Shown here: positions 29,712 through 37,378 of the stretch, in pieces
How the letters are laid out: each line of letters starts with the position of its first letter
Numbering within the stretch: position 1 is the first letter of the stretch
Program-made: the position numbers and the translations under genes
Notes under the pieces: model-generated
Database searches by the model: none
Seen by the model: only the letters and a program-made list of their open reading frames with translations
What the model was told of the DNA's origin: nothing
Source of the DNA: Limiplasma sp045538465
GTDB taxonomy: Bacteria > Bacillota > Clostridia > Christensenellales > Aristaeellaceae
Reading direction: 5' to 3'
NCBI GenBank assembly: GCA_045538465.1
Contig: JAZSRK010000001.1
Location: 1 to 37,378, forward strand
Length of the DNA: 37,378 nt

Positions 29712-30668
29712 ATGACTGGAGCAGCTACAAACAATATGTCGCTTCTGCCTGCTAAGAAAAAAAATATCTGGAAAATACTATGGGATCAGAAGTATCTGAT
29801 ATTGATGTCTGTTCCCGTTCTTCTGTATGTACTATTCTTTAACTACTATCCCCTGTGGGGCTGGCGCTATGCCTTCCAAGACCTGAACCTGAACAACATT
29901 AACAAGACTTCTAACTGGGTGGGTCTGGGCAACTTCCAATGGTTGTTCGGCCATCGCGATTTTCTTAACAGTATCCGCAATACGCTGGGCATGAGTGTTA
30001 TCAACCTGATTTGCGGTACTTGTGCTTCCATTTTTCTTGCTATTTTGCTCAACGAAGTACGCAGTAAAGGTTTCAAGCGTACTGTTCAAACCGTTACTTA
30101 TCTCCCCCACTTCCTCAGTATGGTTATCGTTGTGGGTATGGCTCAGAACATGCTCATGTCCGACGGTCCCATCAACCGGATCCTGATGTCTGCTAAGCTG
30201 GTAGATACTCCTGTTTTCTGGCTTGGCGACGACGGTAAATACTTCTGGGGTCTTGTCGCCGTAATCAACATATGGAAAGAAGTTGGCTGGAACTCCTTCA
30301 TCTATATTTCCACCATGACTTCCATTGATCCTACTCTATATGAAGCTGCCGCCATCGACGGTGCTGGCCGTTTCAAGCGCATCCTTCACGTTACCTTGCC
30401 AGGTATCAAGTCCACTTTCGTGGTGCTGCTGATCATGAACATCGGCCACTTGATGGAAGCCGGTTTCGAGATCCAGTACTTGCTGGGTAACGATCAGACC
30501 ATCAATCTCTCCCAGACCATCGACGTCTTCGTTATGAAGCACGGTATTGCCAGTGGTTTCTATGGCCGCGCCATCGCTGCTGGTATGTTTAAGAGTATTG
30601 TTGGTATCATCCTGCTGTTTGGTGCAAACTTTATTGCCAAGAAGCTGGATGAAGAAACGCTGCTGTAA
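29712..30668 (+). CDS. ABC transporter permease (LplB/YteP type)
   Basis: A 318-residue inner-membrane permease with about six hydrophobic helices. The conserved cytoplasmic EAA loop reads YEAAAIDGAGRFKRILHVTLPGI, where the ATPase docks. FFNYYPLWGWRYAFQDL near the N-terminus is typical of permeases for oligosaccharides related to LplB and YteP. I chose the ATG at 29712, with AAAGGGG upstream, since the upstream ATG at 29661 lies inside the hairpin. It is followed after 14 bases by the second permease. No ATP-binding subunit is encoded in the window; importers of this class in Firmicutes often share an ATPase (MsmX-like) encoded elsewhere. Confidence 0.93.
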   Translation: MTGAATNNMSLLPAKKKNIWKILWDQKYLILMSVPVLLYVLFFNYYPLWGWRYAFQDLNLNNINKTSNWVGLGNFQWLFGHRDFLNSIRNTLGMSVINLICGTCASIFLAILLNEVRSKGFKRTVQTVTYLPHFLSMVIVVGMAQNMLMSDGPINRILMSAKLVDTPVFWLGDDGKYFWGLVAVINIWKEVGWNSFIYISTMTSIDPTLYEAAAIDGAGRFKRILHVTLPGIKSTFVVLLIMNIGHLMEAGFEIQYLLGNDQTINLSQTIDVFVMKHGIASGFYGRAIAAGMFKSIVGIILLFGANFIAKKLDEETLL

Positions 30669-30682
30669 AGGAGGGATATCCT

Positions 30683-31603
30683 GTGACTACTGTAACCATG
30701 AACAAAAAGGCGAGAAAGCCCATGCAGCGGGATATCGTCTTCCCGATCGTAAACGGTCTTTTCCTGTGTTTCCTCATGTTCCTTACCCTCTACCCTGTGC
30801 TTAACACCGTTGCCGTTTCTTTCAACGATGGTGTTGACGCAGTGCGCGGCGGTATCGGTCTCTGGCCCCGTATGTTCAGCACCAAGGCCTATGCCGATCT
30901 GCTTGCCGACCCGCTTACCTACAATGCTTTCAAGATCTCTGTTCTGCGTACAGTCATTACTACGATCTTGAACCTGCTGATCACCTCCATGCTGGCCTTT
31001 GCCTTGAGCCGCAAAGAGTATGTGTTCCGCAAGTTCATCACCTTCATAGTGGTTATGACCATGTACGTAAACGCAGGTCTGATCCCCAACTATCTGCTGA
31101 TTTCCCGTACTTTGAAGCTGACCAGAACCTTCTGGGTATACATCATTCCCACCATGTTCAGCTGCTTCAACATGATCGTTATCCGTACCTACATTCTGGG
31201 TCTACCGGAGGCTCTGGCAGAATCCGCCCGTATCGACGGTGCCAACGATTTCCGTATCTTCTGGCAGATCATCTTCCCCCTGTGCACCCCCGTGTTGGCC
31301 ACCGTGGCTCTGTTCGTTGCCGTAGGCAGCTGGAACCAGTGGTTCGACACCCAGCTGTACAATGGCAGCAAGAAGAACCTGTACACGTTGCAGTATCTGC
31401 TCAAGATGAAGCTTGCAACCTCCATGCAGAGCGCCAACGCTGCCAACGCTACCGCTGATGCTTTGTCCAACGCTACCAAGTCCACCCCCGTTACCGTTCG
31501 TTGCGCCACTACCGTTATTTCCGCTGTACCGATCTTGGTGGTTTACCCCTTCCTGCAGCGCTACTTCGTTACCGGTATGGTGCTGGGCGGCGTAAAGGGC
31601 TGA
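30683..31603 (+). CDS. ABC transporter permease (YtcP/YesQ type)
   Basis: A 306-residue permease, the usual partner of the LplB-type protein. Marks are the N-terminal FLTLYPVLNTVAVSFND, the EAA loop LAESARIDGANDFRIFWQIIFPLCTPVLATV, and the C-terminal PILVVYPFLQRYFVTGMVLGGVKG, a signature of the YtcP/YesQ group. The start is GTG with GGAGGG 7 bases upstream; an ATG five codons later is less well placed. It is the last gene before the hairpins at 31619-31710. Together with the binding protein and the first permease it imports a carbohydrate, driven by an ATPase encoded elsewhere. Confidence 0.93.
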   Translation: MTTVTMNKKARKPMQRDIVFPIVNGLFLCFLMFLTLYPVLNTVAVSFNDGVDAVRGGIGLWPRMFSTKAYADLLADPLTYNAFKISVLRTVITTILNLLITSMLAFALSRKEYVFRKFITFIVVMTMYVNAGLIPNYLLISRTLKLTRTFWVYIIPTMFSCFNMIVIRTYILGLPEALAESARIDGANDFRIFWQIIFPLCTPVLATVALFVAVGSWNQWFDTQLYNGSKKNLYTLQYLLKMKLATSMQSANAANATADALSNATKSTPVTVRCATTVISAVPILVVYPFLQRYFVTGMVLGGVKG

Positions 31604-31618
31604 TCCGCTCCATGCAAG

Positions 31619-31644
31619 CCTTGGGTCGGATCCACAGCCCAAGG
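31619..31644 (+). terminator. Hairpin after the permease genes
   Basis: CCTTGGG (31619-31625) and CCCAAGG (31638-31644) form a 7-bp stem without a T-tract, 16 bases past the second permease. Termination here is doubtful. Confidence 0.35.
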
Positions 31645-31677
31645 GCTTACGGTCTACCCCTACCGAATGTCATGGAT

Positions 31678-31710
31678 AACGCCGCTTCCTTCTTGCAAGG
31701 GAGCGGCGTT
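31678..31710 (+). other. Stable hairpin before the esterase gene
   Basis: Two 14-base arms (31678-31691 and 31697-31710) pair with a single mismatch or wobble around a 5-base loop. No T-tract follows. It may protect or process the RNA end between permease and esterase, or weaken read-through into the esterase. I see no clear promoter between it and 31764. Confidence 0.55.
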
Positions 31711-31763
31711 CGCTTATTCATCTCCATTCTTTTGGCATCATTCATCTACAAGGAGGTACAACT

Positions 31764-33287
31764 ATGATCCGCAAAGTAAAGGTTGAAAACGGCTGGGTAC
31801 GCGGTTTACCCGCTGCAGACCCACGCATTACCAGCTACAAGGGCATTCCTTTTGCCGACAAACCCATCGGTAAAAACCGCTGGCGTGCGCCGCAGCCCTG
31901 CCCCGATTGGGAAGGCGAGCTGTTTGCCGCCGATTTTGGCCCCATTGCCATGCAGGCCAACTGCGCTGGAGATCCCGCGAAGGATATCTATGCCCGCGAA
32001 TGGGCTGTGGATGCCGAGCTGCCCATGAGCGAGGACTGTTTATATCTAAACGTCTGGGCTCCCGCTGATGGGCGCAAAAATATGCCTGTGTACGTTTGGT
32101 ACTTTGGCGGCGGTTTACAGGTAGGCAACACCACAGAGATGGAGTTTGACGGTGAACGTTTGGCTCGCCGTGGTATTGTGGTCGTTACTGTGGGCTATCG
32201 CCTGAACGCCTTTGGTTTCCTTTGCCATCCTGAGATCACTGCAGAGGCTCCCGATGCACCTGCAAACTTTGGTTTCTTAGACCAGCAGTGTGCCACCCGC
32301 TGGGTAAAGCGCAATATCGCAGCCTTTGGCGGCGACCCGGAGAATATTACCATTGGCGGCCAATCCGCTGGCGGTATGAGCGTATGCGCACAGATGACCA
32401 GCCCGCAAAACAAAGGCCTGTTCCAGCGCGCCATCGTGGAAAGCGGCACCTTTGCCCAACCCTACAACGGCAAATTTGGTCTGATGCCCATTACCATGGA
32501 GGGCGCTGAAGAGCAGGGCAAGCGTTTCTTTGAGATCTTGGGCGTAAAAACCTTGGAAGAAGCCCGTGCTCTGCCTGCACGCTTTATTGAGGACAAGTCG
32601 CTGGAGCAGCCTTGGGGCTGCTGGGGCGAGGCTGTTGACGGCGTGTTTAGCACCTACCCTAGCAATGAATGGTATCTTCATCCCGACCGCATCATCTGTC
32701 CCGTGCTGCTTGGCCAAACCAACGATGAATTTACCAACCAGCCCGATGCCAAGACTCCCGAAGAACTAGCTGCTTTGGCTGACGAATGCTTCCCCGGCCA
32801 CAAGGAAACCTTCCTGTCCTTCTTCTCTCAGCCTGCCACGGCCGAAAGCATTGCCAAGGAAGGTCTCATCCACTCCATTGCCTTTGCCATTCGCATGGCT
32901 GCCCAGCAAAACAAAAATGCTGGTATTGCCCAGCCCTTGTATGCCTACAACTTCGATACCACCATTCCCGGCTGGGACGATCCCGGAACCTTCCATTCTG
33001 TAGACTTGTGGTTCTTCTTTGAGACCCTCGCCAAGTGCTGGCGCCCCTTTACCGGCATGCATTACGATCTGGCGCGCCAAATGTGTGATTACTGGGTCAA
33101 CTTCATCCGTAAGGGCGATCCCAACGGCATCGACAGCCAGGGCAAACCCTTGCCCCTGTGGCCGCAGCTCACCTCTGATGCACCCGCACAAATGACCTTT
33201 ACCCACACCGCTGTGCCTGTTGCCTGGCCAGCCAGCGAGCTGGAAAGCTTCCTTGTGGAGCAGAACCTGAAAAAAGCGAATAAGTAA
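31764..33287 (+). CDS. Type B carboxylesterase
   Basis: A 507-residue alpha/beta-hydrolase of the type B carboxylesterase/para-nitrobenzyl esterase family. The nucleophile elbow is GGQSAGGMS (Ser201) after FGGDPENI, and the acid Glu322 (GQTNDEF) and His411 (GTFHSVDLW) complete the triad. The oxyanion-hole motif, usually HGGG, reads YFGGGLQVG, with Phe for His. No signal peptide is seen, so it acts in the cytoplasm. In this locus it probably removes acyl groups (acetyl or feruloyl) from imported xylo-oligosaccharides so that the glycosidases can proceed; that substrate is inferred. AAGGAGG precedes the ATG. It may be read through from the importer operon or have a weak promoter of its own. Confidence 0.9.
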   Translation: MIRKVKVENGWVRGLPAADPRITSYKGIPFADKPIGKNRWRAPQPCPDWEGELFAADFGPIAMQANCAGDPAKDIYAREWAVDAELPMSEDCLYLNVWAPADGRKNMPVYVWYFGGGLQVGNTTEMEFDGERLARRGIVVVTVGYRLNAFGFLCHPEITAEAPDAPANFGFLDQQCATRWVKRNIAAFGGDPENITIGGQSAGGMSVCAQMTSPQNKGLFQRAIVESGTFAQPYNGKFGLMPITMEGAEEQGKRFFEILGVKTLEEARALPARFIEDKSLEQPWGCWGEAVDGVFSTYPSNEWYLHPDRIICPVLLGQTNDEFTNQPDAKTPEELAALADECFPGHKETFLSFFSQPATAESIAKEGLIHSIAFAIRMAAQQNKNAGIAQPLYAYNFDTTIPGWDDPGTFHSVDLWFFFETLAKCWRPFTGMHYDLARQMCDYWVNFIRKGDPNGIDSQGKPLPLWPQLTSDAPAQMTFTHTAVPVAWPASELESFLVEQNLKKANK

Positions 33288-33294
33288 CACTTCA

Positions 33295-33330
33295 AAGCGA
33301 GCGGGACGTATTTGTCCCGCTCGCTTCTTG
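33295..33330. terminator. Bidirectional terminator
   Basis: AAGCGAGCGGGAC and GTCCCGCTCGCTT form a perfect 13-bp stem with a 6-base loop between the convergent esterase and GH31 genes. Confidence 0.85.
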
Positions 33331-33332
33331 CT

Positions 33333-35312
33333 TTACTCCCCTATCTTTTCAAATACAGGTATCCGCTCCAGCGGCGCTGCCACCATGGCAAACATACCGC
33401 CTTTGGCCGCTTGATATACCTCATCGGTATCAACATCTCGCCATGTACCTTTGGGGAAGTACACCTGCCGTTGCCGTGCGCCCATGCTCAGCACCGGGGC
33501 TACCAGATAATCCGAACCGAACATATACTGGTCTTTCATCTCTACGCAGTTGGCATCGCTGGGAAACTCGTACTGCATGGCACGCATAACAGGCGTACCA
33601 TTCTCGTGCGCTTCCTGCATCACCTTGCGCAAGTAGGGTCGCAGGCTTTCTCGGCGCTCCATGTAATGGGTCAAGATGGGATAAGCCGTTTCGCCGTAGC
33701 TCCACACCTCGTTATCGTAACCGGAATCCAGATTTTCTGTACCATCCTTGCGATATACCGGGTGATGGGGCTGGCGGTCGCCGTGCAGGCGCATGACCGG
33801 GCAATAGCAGCCCCATTGGAACCAACGAATGAACAGTTCCCGGTAATCCTCATGTTCCGGCCAGCCGCCATGGAAACCACCGATATCCGTCGTCCACCAC
33901 GGTATGCCTGCATAGCCCATGCTGAGACCGGCGCAAATCTGATAGCGGAAATCTTCCCAACGGCTCATAATATCGCCGCTCCACACCAAAGCGCCGTAAC
34001 GCTGGCTGCCTGCCCATGCGCAGCGCAGCAGATTGATGGGCTTTTCCACACCGGATTCCTTCATGCCGTCATAGAAGAGCTTGGCGTACTGCTGGGGGAA
34101 TACATTGCCCACCTGCACATTGGAGCCGATATGGTAGCGGTAATTCTTAAAATCGTAGGTGCCATATTCAGGCTCGGCTTCATCCAGCCAGAAAATGCGG
34201 ATGCCGTGGTCAAAATAGTTCTTGCGGCACTTTTCCCACACATATTTACGAGCCCGGGGATTGGTGGCATCGAAGAACATATTGTCCTCCACAAAGCGCA
34301 TGCCGATCTGCTCGCCATACTCTGCCCGCACCAACAAACCCTGCTGCAGCATTTCGCCGTAGTTCTCGCTGGTGAGCGCTACTTGTGGCCACACACTTAC
34401 CATCAGTTCAATGCCCATGTCATTCAATTCCTTCACCATAGCAGCAGGATCCGGGAAGTATTCGGGGTCGAAGCGATAGTCGCCCATTTTAGGCCAATGG
34501 AAGAAATCGCACACGATCACATCGATCTTCAGCCCACGGCGCTTGTATTCCCTTGCCACTTCCAAAAGTTGTTCTTGGTTCCAATAGCGCAGTTTGCACT
34601 GCCAAAAGCCCAGGCCATACTCCGGCATTTCCGGCGCAAAGCCCGTAGCTTTGCCATACGCCCGGGAGATCTCCTTGGGGCTGTCGCCAGCAGTGATCCA
34701 ATAATCCAGCTGCTTGGTGGATTCTGCATGCCAAGTGGTGCGGTTTTTGCCAAAGGATACCGAACCGATCGCCGGGTTATGCCACAAAAAGCCATAGCCT
34801 CTGCTGGACATGTAGAACGGCACGCTGGCCTGAGAGTTGCGGTGAGCCAATTCCAGCGTTGCCCCCTTCCAATCCAGTAGTTCTTCCTGATACTGCCCCA
34901 TGCCGTAAATATGCTCCCCCTCCTGCCCCTCAAAGGTGGCTGTCAGGGCAAAATCGCCGCCCAAATAGGGCTCAAACTTGCGGCAGCGCAGCTGCAAAGC
35001 ATGGGCAGCAGGGGTTTCCCTCAGCAGCACCTGCCCATGTTGGTTCAGGAAGGTGATCTGGGCATACTTATGCCAATCATCGATGCAAACCTCTGCCTTG
35101 ATGTTGCCGCAGCGAATGGATGCGGTCTCATCCTCAATGCTGATCTCTACCTCACATTCCTCTGGATCCAGCAGGGCAAACCGTAGATCCTGCACATCTC
35201 CCATCAGGGTGGATCGCACCCGCAAGCTGTTCTCGCCCCAAGGGGCAATGACCAGTGTTTCACCCTTGTTGCGCCAGATAAGGCTGTTGCCATCCTGTTC
35301 AAAATAACGCAT
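33333..35312 (-). CDS. GH31 alpha-xylosidase/alpha-glucosidase-like enzyme
   Basis: A 659-residue GH31 enzyme. The N-terminal beta-sandwich (about 1-220, with GEHIYGMGQYQEELLDWKG) precedes the TIM barrel. The nucleophile is Asp377 in IFWLDEAEPE and the acid/base is Asp447 in VWSGDIMSRWEDF; a distal beta-domain ends the protein. The WLDEAEPE form of the nucleophile motif is the one I associate with alpha-xylosidase-type members rather than starch-acting ones, so release of alpha-1,6-xylose from xyloglucan or related oligosaccharides is likely. No signal peptide is present. AGGAGG precedes the ATG at 35312. It has its own promoter, divergent from the GH43 gene. Alpha-glucosidase activity cannot be excluded. 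Confidence 0.9.
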   Translation of the reverse strand: MRYFEQDGNSLIWRNKGETLVIAPWGENSLRVRSTLMGDVQDLRFALLDPEECEVEISIEDETASIRCGNIKAEVCIDDWHKYAQITFLNQHGQVLLRETPAAHALQLRCRKFEPYLGGDFALTATFEGQEGEHIYGMGQYQEELLDWKGATLELAHRNSQASVPFYMSSRGYGFLWHNPAIGSVSFGKNRTTWHAESTKQLDYWITAGDSPKEISRAYGKATGFAPEMPEYGLGFWQCKLRYWNQEQLLEVAREYKRRGLKIDVIVCDFFHWPKMGDYRFDPEYFPDPAAMVKELNDMGIELMVSVWPQVALTSENYGEMLQQGLLVRAEYGEQIGMRFVEDNMFFDATNPRARKYVWEKCRKNYFDHGIRIFWLDEAEPEYGTYDFKNYRYHIGSNVQVGNVFPQQYAKLFYDGMKESGVEKPINLLRCAWAGSQRYGALVWSGDIMSRWEDFRYQICAGLSMGYAGIPWWTTDIGGFHGGWPEHEDYRELFIRWFQWGCYCPVMRLHGDRQPHHPVYRKDGTENLDSGYDNEVWSYGETAYPILTHYMERRESLRPYLRKVMQEAHENGTPVMRAMQYEFPSDANCVEMKDQYMFGSDYLVAPVLSMGARQRQVYFPKGTWRDVDTDEVYQAAKGGMFAMVAAPLERIPVFEKIGE

Positions 35313-35409
35313 CTCTGTTTCCTCCTGATTAGCAAATAGAACGGTTTAACCTGTATTTGCCATTGGCTTATACGATTTTCACATCAGCTCTGCGATGTTT
35401 CTTTACGCC

Positions 35410-35438
35410 ATTATAGCGAAAAAAAGCACGGGCTGCAA
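35410..35438 (-). promoter_or_regulatory. Promoter of the GH31 gene
   Basis: On the minus strand TTGCAG (35438-35433) and TATAAT (35415-35410) are separated by 17 bases; transcription would start near 35403, with a leader of about 90 bases. Confidence 0.65.
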
Positions 35439-35475
35439 TGCAAAAAACGGTCTGCATCTTTTCCGACGCTGCCTC

Positions 35476-35504
35476 TTGCCAGCGGGCAGCAGATCTGTTA
35501 TCAT
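35476..35504 (+). promoter_or_regulatory. Promoter of the GH43 gene
   Basis: TTGCCA (35476-35481) and TATCAT (35499-35504) are separated by 17 bases. Its -35 lies 37 bp from that of the divergent GH31 promoter, so one regulator could serve both. The box seen ahead of the GH120 and importer genes was not found here. Confidence 0.65.
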
Positions 35505-35543
35505 CAATGCAAACGCTGCGCAAGGAAATAAAGGAGAACGCAA

Positions 35544-36953
35544 ATGAAACAGCAAGTTTTCAACCCCTATCTGCCCAGTTGGGAATACATTCCCGATGGC
35601 GAACCTCGCGTTTTTGACGGACGACTGTATGTATACGGCAGCCACGACTGCTTCAACGGCGATGTGTACTGCCAGAACGATTATGTGTGCTGGTCTGCCC
35701 CGGAGGATGACCTGTCCGACTGGCGGTACGAGGGCGTTATTTTCAAAAAGACGCAGGATCCCCGCAATATGGATGGCAGCCACGCCCTGTGGGCTCCCGA
35801 TGTATGCCGTGGCAACGATGGCAAGTACTACCTGTACTACTGTTTGGATTTTCTCAAGGAGATCGGCGTTGCCGTGTGCGACACCCCCGCAGGTCAGTAT
35901 GAGTTTCTGGACTTTGTGCGCTATCCCAACGGCGATATTCTGGGCGCTCGCCCCGATGAGATCCGCCAGTTTGACCCGGGCATCTTTATCGACGATGACC
36001 AGCGCATCTACCTGTTTTCCGGCAACAGCCCCCGCTACAAGACCCCCGGCGTGGACAAGGACAGCCTGAAAATGGAGCTGGAGCAGGATATGACCACCGT
36101 CAAGGACGGCCCCTACCACAACCTGCCCATTATCAACGATGCAGACGGCACCGAGTACGAAGCGCACCCCTTCTTTGAAGCCAGCTCCGTGCGCAAGATA
36201 AACGGTAAATACTACTTCATCTATTCCTCCACGTGGATGCATGAGCTGTGCTGGGCTGTGGCAGATAGCCCCTTGGGCGAATACCGCTATGGCGGCGTGC
36301 TGGTCTCCAATGCGGATATCGGCGTAAACGGCAACACCGAAGCCCTCAATTACCGGGGCAACACCCACGGTTCCGTGGCGCTGGTGAACGGGAAATGGTA
36401 TGTGTTCTATCATCGGCAAACCAACCGGCACTTCTTCTCCCGGCAGGCCTGCGCCGAGGAAGTGTTTTTCGACGGGGAGCGGATCCATCAGGCGGAAATC
36501 ACCTCCTGCGGCCTCAACGGCGGCCCCTTGAAGGATGAGGGGGAATATGAAGCCCGCATCGCCTGCCACCTGTATTCCAAGAACGGCACCTGCGAAAGCC
36601 TGCCGGACCAGCAGGACGAACACCACCCTGCCTTCACCCAGGAAGGGGAGGACCGGATGGATACCCCCAACCAGTACATCAATAACATGGTGGATGGGGC
36701 CACCGCAGGCTATCGCTATTTTGATTTCCAAACCGCAAAAAGGCTGACGGTTACCATCCGGGGCAATGCCAAAGGCTGCTTCGTGGTGCGGGATGGCCGG
36801 GGCGGCCCGGTGGTATCCTGCATCCCCGTTTCTCCCAGCCAGGTTTGGACGGCCTTCTCCGCCCCCCTGAACATCGGCGAGGGCAAAAAAGCCCTGTACT
36901 TCACCTATGAAGGGGAAGGCGCAGCGGACTTTATTCGCTTCCGGTTTGACTGA
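35544..36953 (+). CDS. GH43 beta-xylosidase/alpha-arabinofuranosidase with C-terminal beta-domain
   Basis: A 469-residue GH43 enzyme. The five-bladed propeller covers about residues 1-320, with the three catalytic acids Asp18 (YIPDGEPRVFDGRLYVYGSHD region), Asp144 (FDPGIFID) and Glu212 (PFFEASSVRKINGKYYFIY). The last 140 residues (from about 335) form a beta-sandwich resembling a carbohydrate-binding module. It would remove terminal xylose or arabinose side groups. No signal peptide is present, so it acts in the cytoplasm with the other glycosidases of the locus. AAGGAG lies ahead of the ATG. Which sugar it prefers cannot be told from sequence alone. Confidence 0.92.
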   Translation: MKQQVFNPYLPSWEYIPDGEPRVFDGRLYVYGSHDCFNGDVYCQNDYVCWSAPEDDLSDWRYEGVIFKKTQDPRNMDGSHALWAPDVCRGNDGKYYLYYCLDFLKEIGVAVCDTPAGQYEFLDFVRYPNGDILGARPDEIRQFDPGIFIDDDQRIYLFSGNSPRYKTPGVDKDSLKMELEQDMTTVKDGPYHNLPIINDADGTEYEAHPFFEASSVRKINGKYYFIYSSTWMHELCWAVADSPLGEYRYGGVLVSNADIGVNGNTEALNYRGNTHGSVALVNGKWYVFYHRQTNRHFFSRQACAEEVFFDGERIHQAEITSCGLNGGPLKDEGEYEARIACHLYSKNGTCESLPDQQDEHHPAFTQEGEDRMDTPNQYINNMVDGATAGYRYFDFQTAKRLTVTIRGNAKGCFVVRDGRGGPVVSCIPVSPSQVWTAFSAPLNIGEGKKALYFTYEGEGAADFIRFRFD

Positions 36954-36991
36954 GGGAGGTAGTTTTCAAAAATAACGAATAGTACCTTTTT

Positions 36992-37024
36992 GTGCTGTGT
37001 TCTTCAGGGGCACGGCACTTTTTT
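36992..37024 (+). terminator. Terminator of the GH43 gene
   Basis: GTGCTGTG (36992-36999) pairs with CACGGCAC (37011-37018) with one wobble, followed by six T. Confidence 0.7.
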
Positions 37025-37042
37025 CTTCTCCGGAAGGGGGGG

Positions 37043-37150
37043 ATTCAGAATGCAGAATGCGGGATTTATTTTCTTCGTAGGGGAGGGGCTTGCCCCTCCC
37101 ATCATCTTTTGGGAAAATCTGAAATTCAGAATGAAGAATTCAGAATTAAG
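37043..37150. repeat. Short dispersed repeat cluster with hairpin
   Basis: ATTCAGAATG occurs at 37043-37052 and 37124-37133 and again as ATTCAGAATT at 37138-37147. Between them GGGAGGGGC (37081-37089) and GCCCCTCCC (37092-37100) form a perfect hairpin. No gene is present; this looks like the intergenic repeat debris common in Clostridia. Confidence 0.5.
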
Positions 37151-37168
37151 TATTTAAAGTGTTTTGAG

Positions 37169-37312
37169 CAATCCCTCCGCCCCTTCGGGGCACCTCCCTT
37201 TTACAAGGGAGGCGACAATCCCTCCGCCCCTTCAGGGCACCTCCCTTTCACAAGGGAGGCGACAATCCCTCCGTCACGGCTTCACCGTGCCACCTCCCTT
37301 TCACAAGGGGGG
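37169..37312. repeat. Three tandem 47-bp hairpin repeats
   Basis: Units begin at 37169, 37216 and 37263 with CAATCCCTCCG. Each contains a short hairpin (GCCCCTTCGGGGC, GCCCCTTCAGGGC, or in the third CACGGCTTCACCGTG) and a second one of the form CCTCCCTTT-ACAAGGGAGG. The third unit differs in its centre and end. Beyond it TCACAAGGG (37301-37309) can pair with CCCTTGTGA (37329-37337). No coding sequence is seen in 36954-37378. Confidence 0.75.
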
Positions 37313-37378
37313 CTTTTTGTGCAAAAAACCCTTGTGACGGAAAAAAGAACTATTTACAAAAACTATTATTTACGCTGG

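Noticed and set aside
33312..34880. A 522-codon plus-strand frame opposite the GH31 gene
   Set aside because: No ribosome site or recognisable domain; the minus strand has all GH31 motifs. The frame also begins inside the terminator.
37169..37312. CRISPR array
   Set aside because: Three direct repeats are contiguous with no unique spacers, each unit is itself palindromic, and no cas gene is nearby.

Overview
The window looks like a chromosome segment of a gut-type, low-oxygen Firmicute, most likely a GC-rich member of the Clostridia (Oscillospirales/Ruminococcaceae-like). The reasons are strong AGGAGG-type ribosome binding sites, sigma-A style promoters, a split two-gene transketolase, a Gram-positive style carbohydrate locus with an LplB/YtcP-type ABC importer and an AraC regulator, and intergenic hairpin repeats of a kind common in such genomes. 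The genus is an inference. No rRNA, tRNA, CRISPR array, prophage or transposase gene was seen.

Layout. 1-13: first codons of a minus-strand gene that leaves the window. 184-2216 (-): a YjbR/GNAT fusion and malic enzyme, divergent from an MFS transporter (2372-3649, +). 3966-8685 (+): a seven-gene operon starting with a secreted transglutaminase-like protein, then a PilC/GspF membrane protein, four small one-helix pseudopilin-like proteins and a PilT-type ATPase, that is, a very reduced type IV pilus/type II secretion-like machine. 8755-11340 (-): a vWA protein, a PP2C phosphatase and an atypical protein kinase, matching the TerY-P triad, divergent from a two-helix protein with a Pro/Ala-rich tail (11483-12436, +). 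12510-14242 (+): the two halves of transketolase. 14416-15906 (+): a secreted protein joining a sortase-B-like domain that lacks its catalytic His and Cys to an intact C39-type peptidase domain. 16086-17452 (+): a beta-propeller protein and a VOC protein. 17550-20693 (-): a 1047-residue secreted SH3b/Ig/FN3-like repeat protein. 21024-22217 (-): a stand-alone ATP-grasp ligase.

22479-36953 is a carbohydrate locus. It has a GH20-like hexosaminidase (-), a GH120-like beta-xylosidase (+), an AraC regulator (-), a solute-binding protein and two permeases (+), a type B carboxylesterase (+), a GH31 alpha-xylosidase-like enzyme (-) and a GH43 enzyme (+). None of the enzymes has a signal peptide, so the logic appears to be import of short, decorated xylo- (or xyloglucan-type) oligosaccharides followed by deacylation and hydrolysis in the cytoplasm. 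The promoters of the GH120 gene and the importer share an upstream box at almost the same distance from their -10 elements, and the AraC gene lies between them, so it is the obvious candidate activator.

The points most worth a second look are the catalytically dead sortase fused to a C39 peptidase, the reduced pilus operon led by a transglutaminase, the TerY-P triad without other Ter genes, the shared regulatory box, the multi-hairpin leader of the GH120 gene, a roughly 208-bp palindrome-rich element flanked by a duplicated terminator hairpin, and a triple 47-bp hairpin repeat near the right end.
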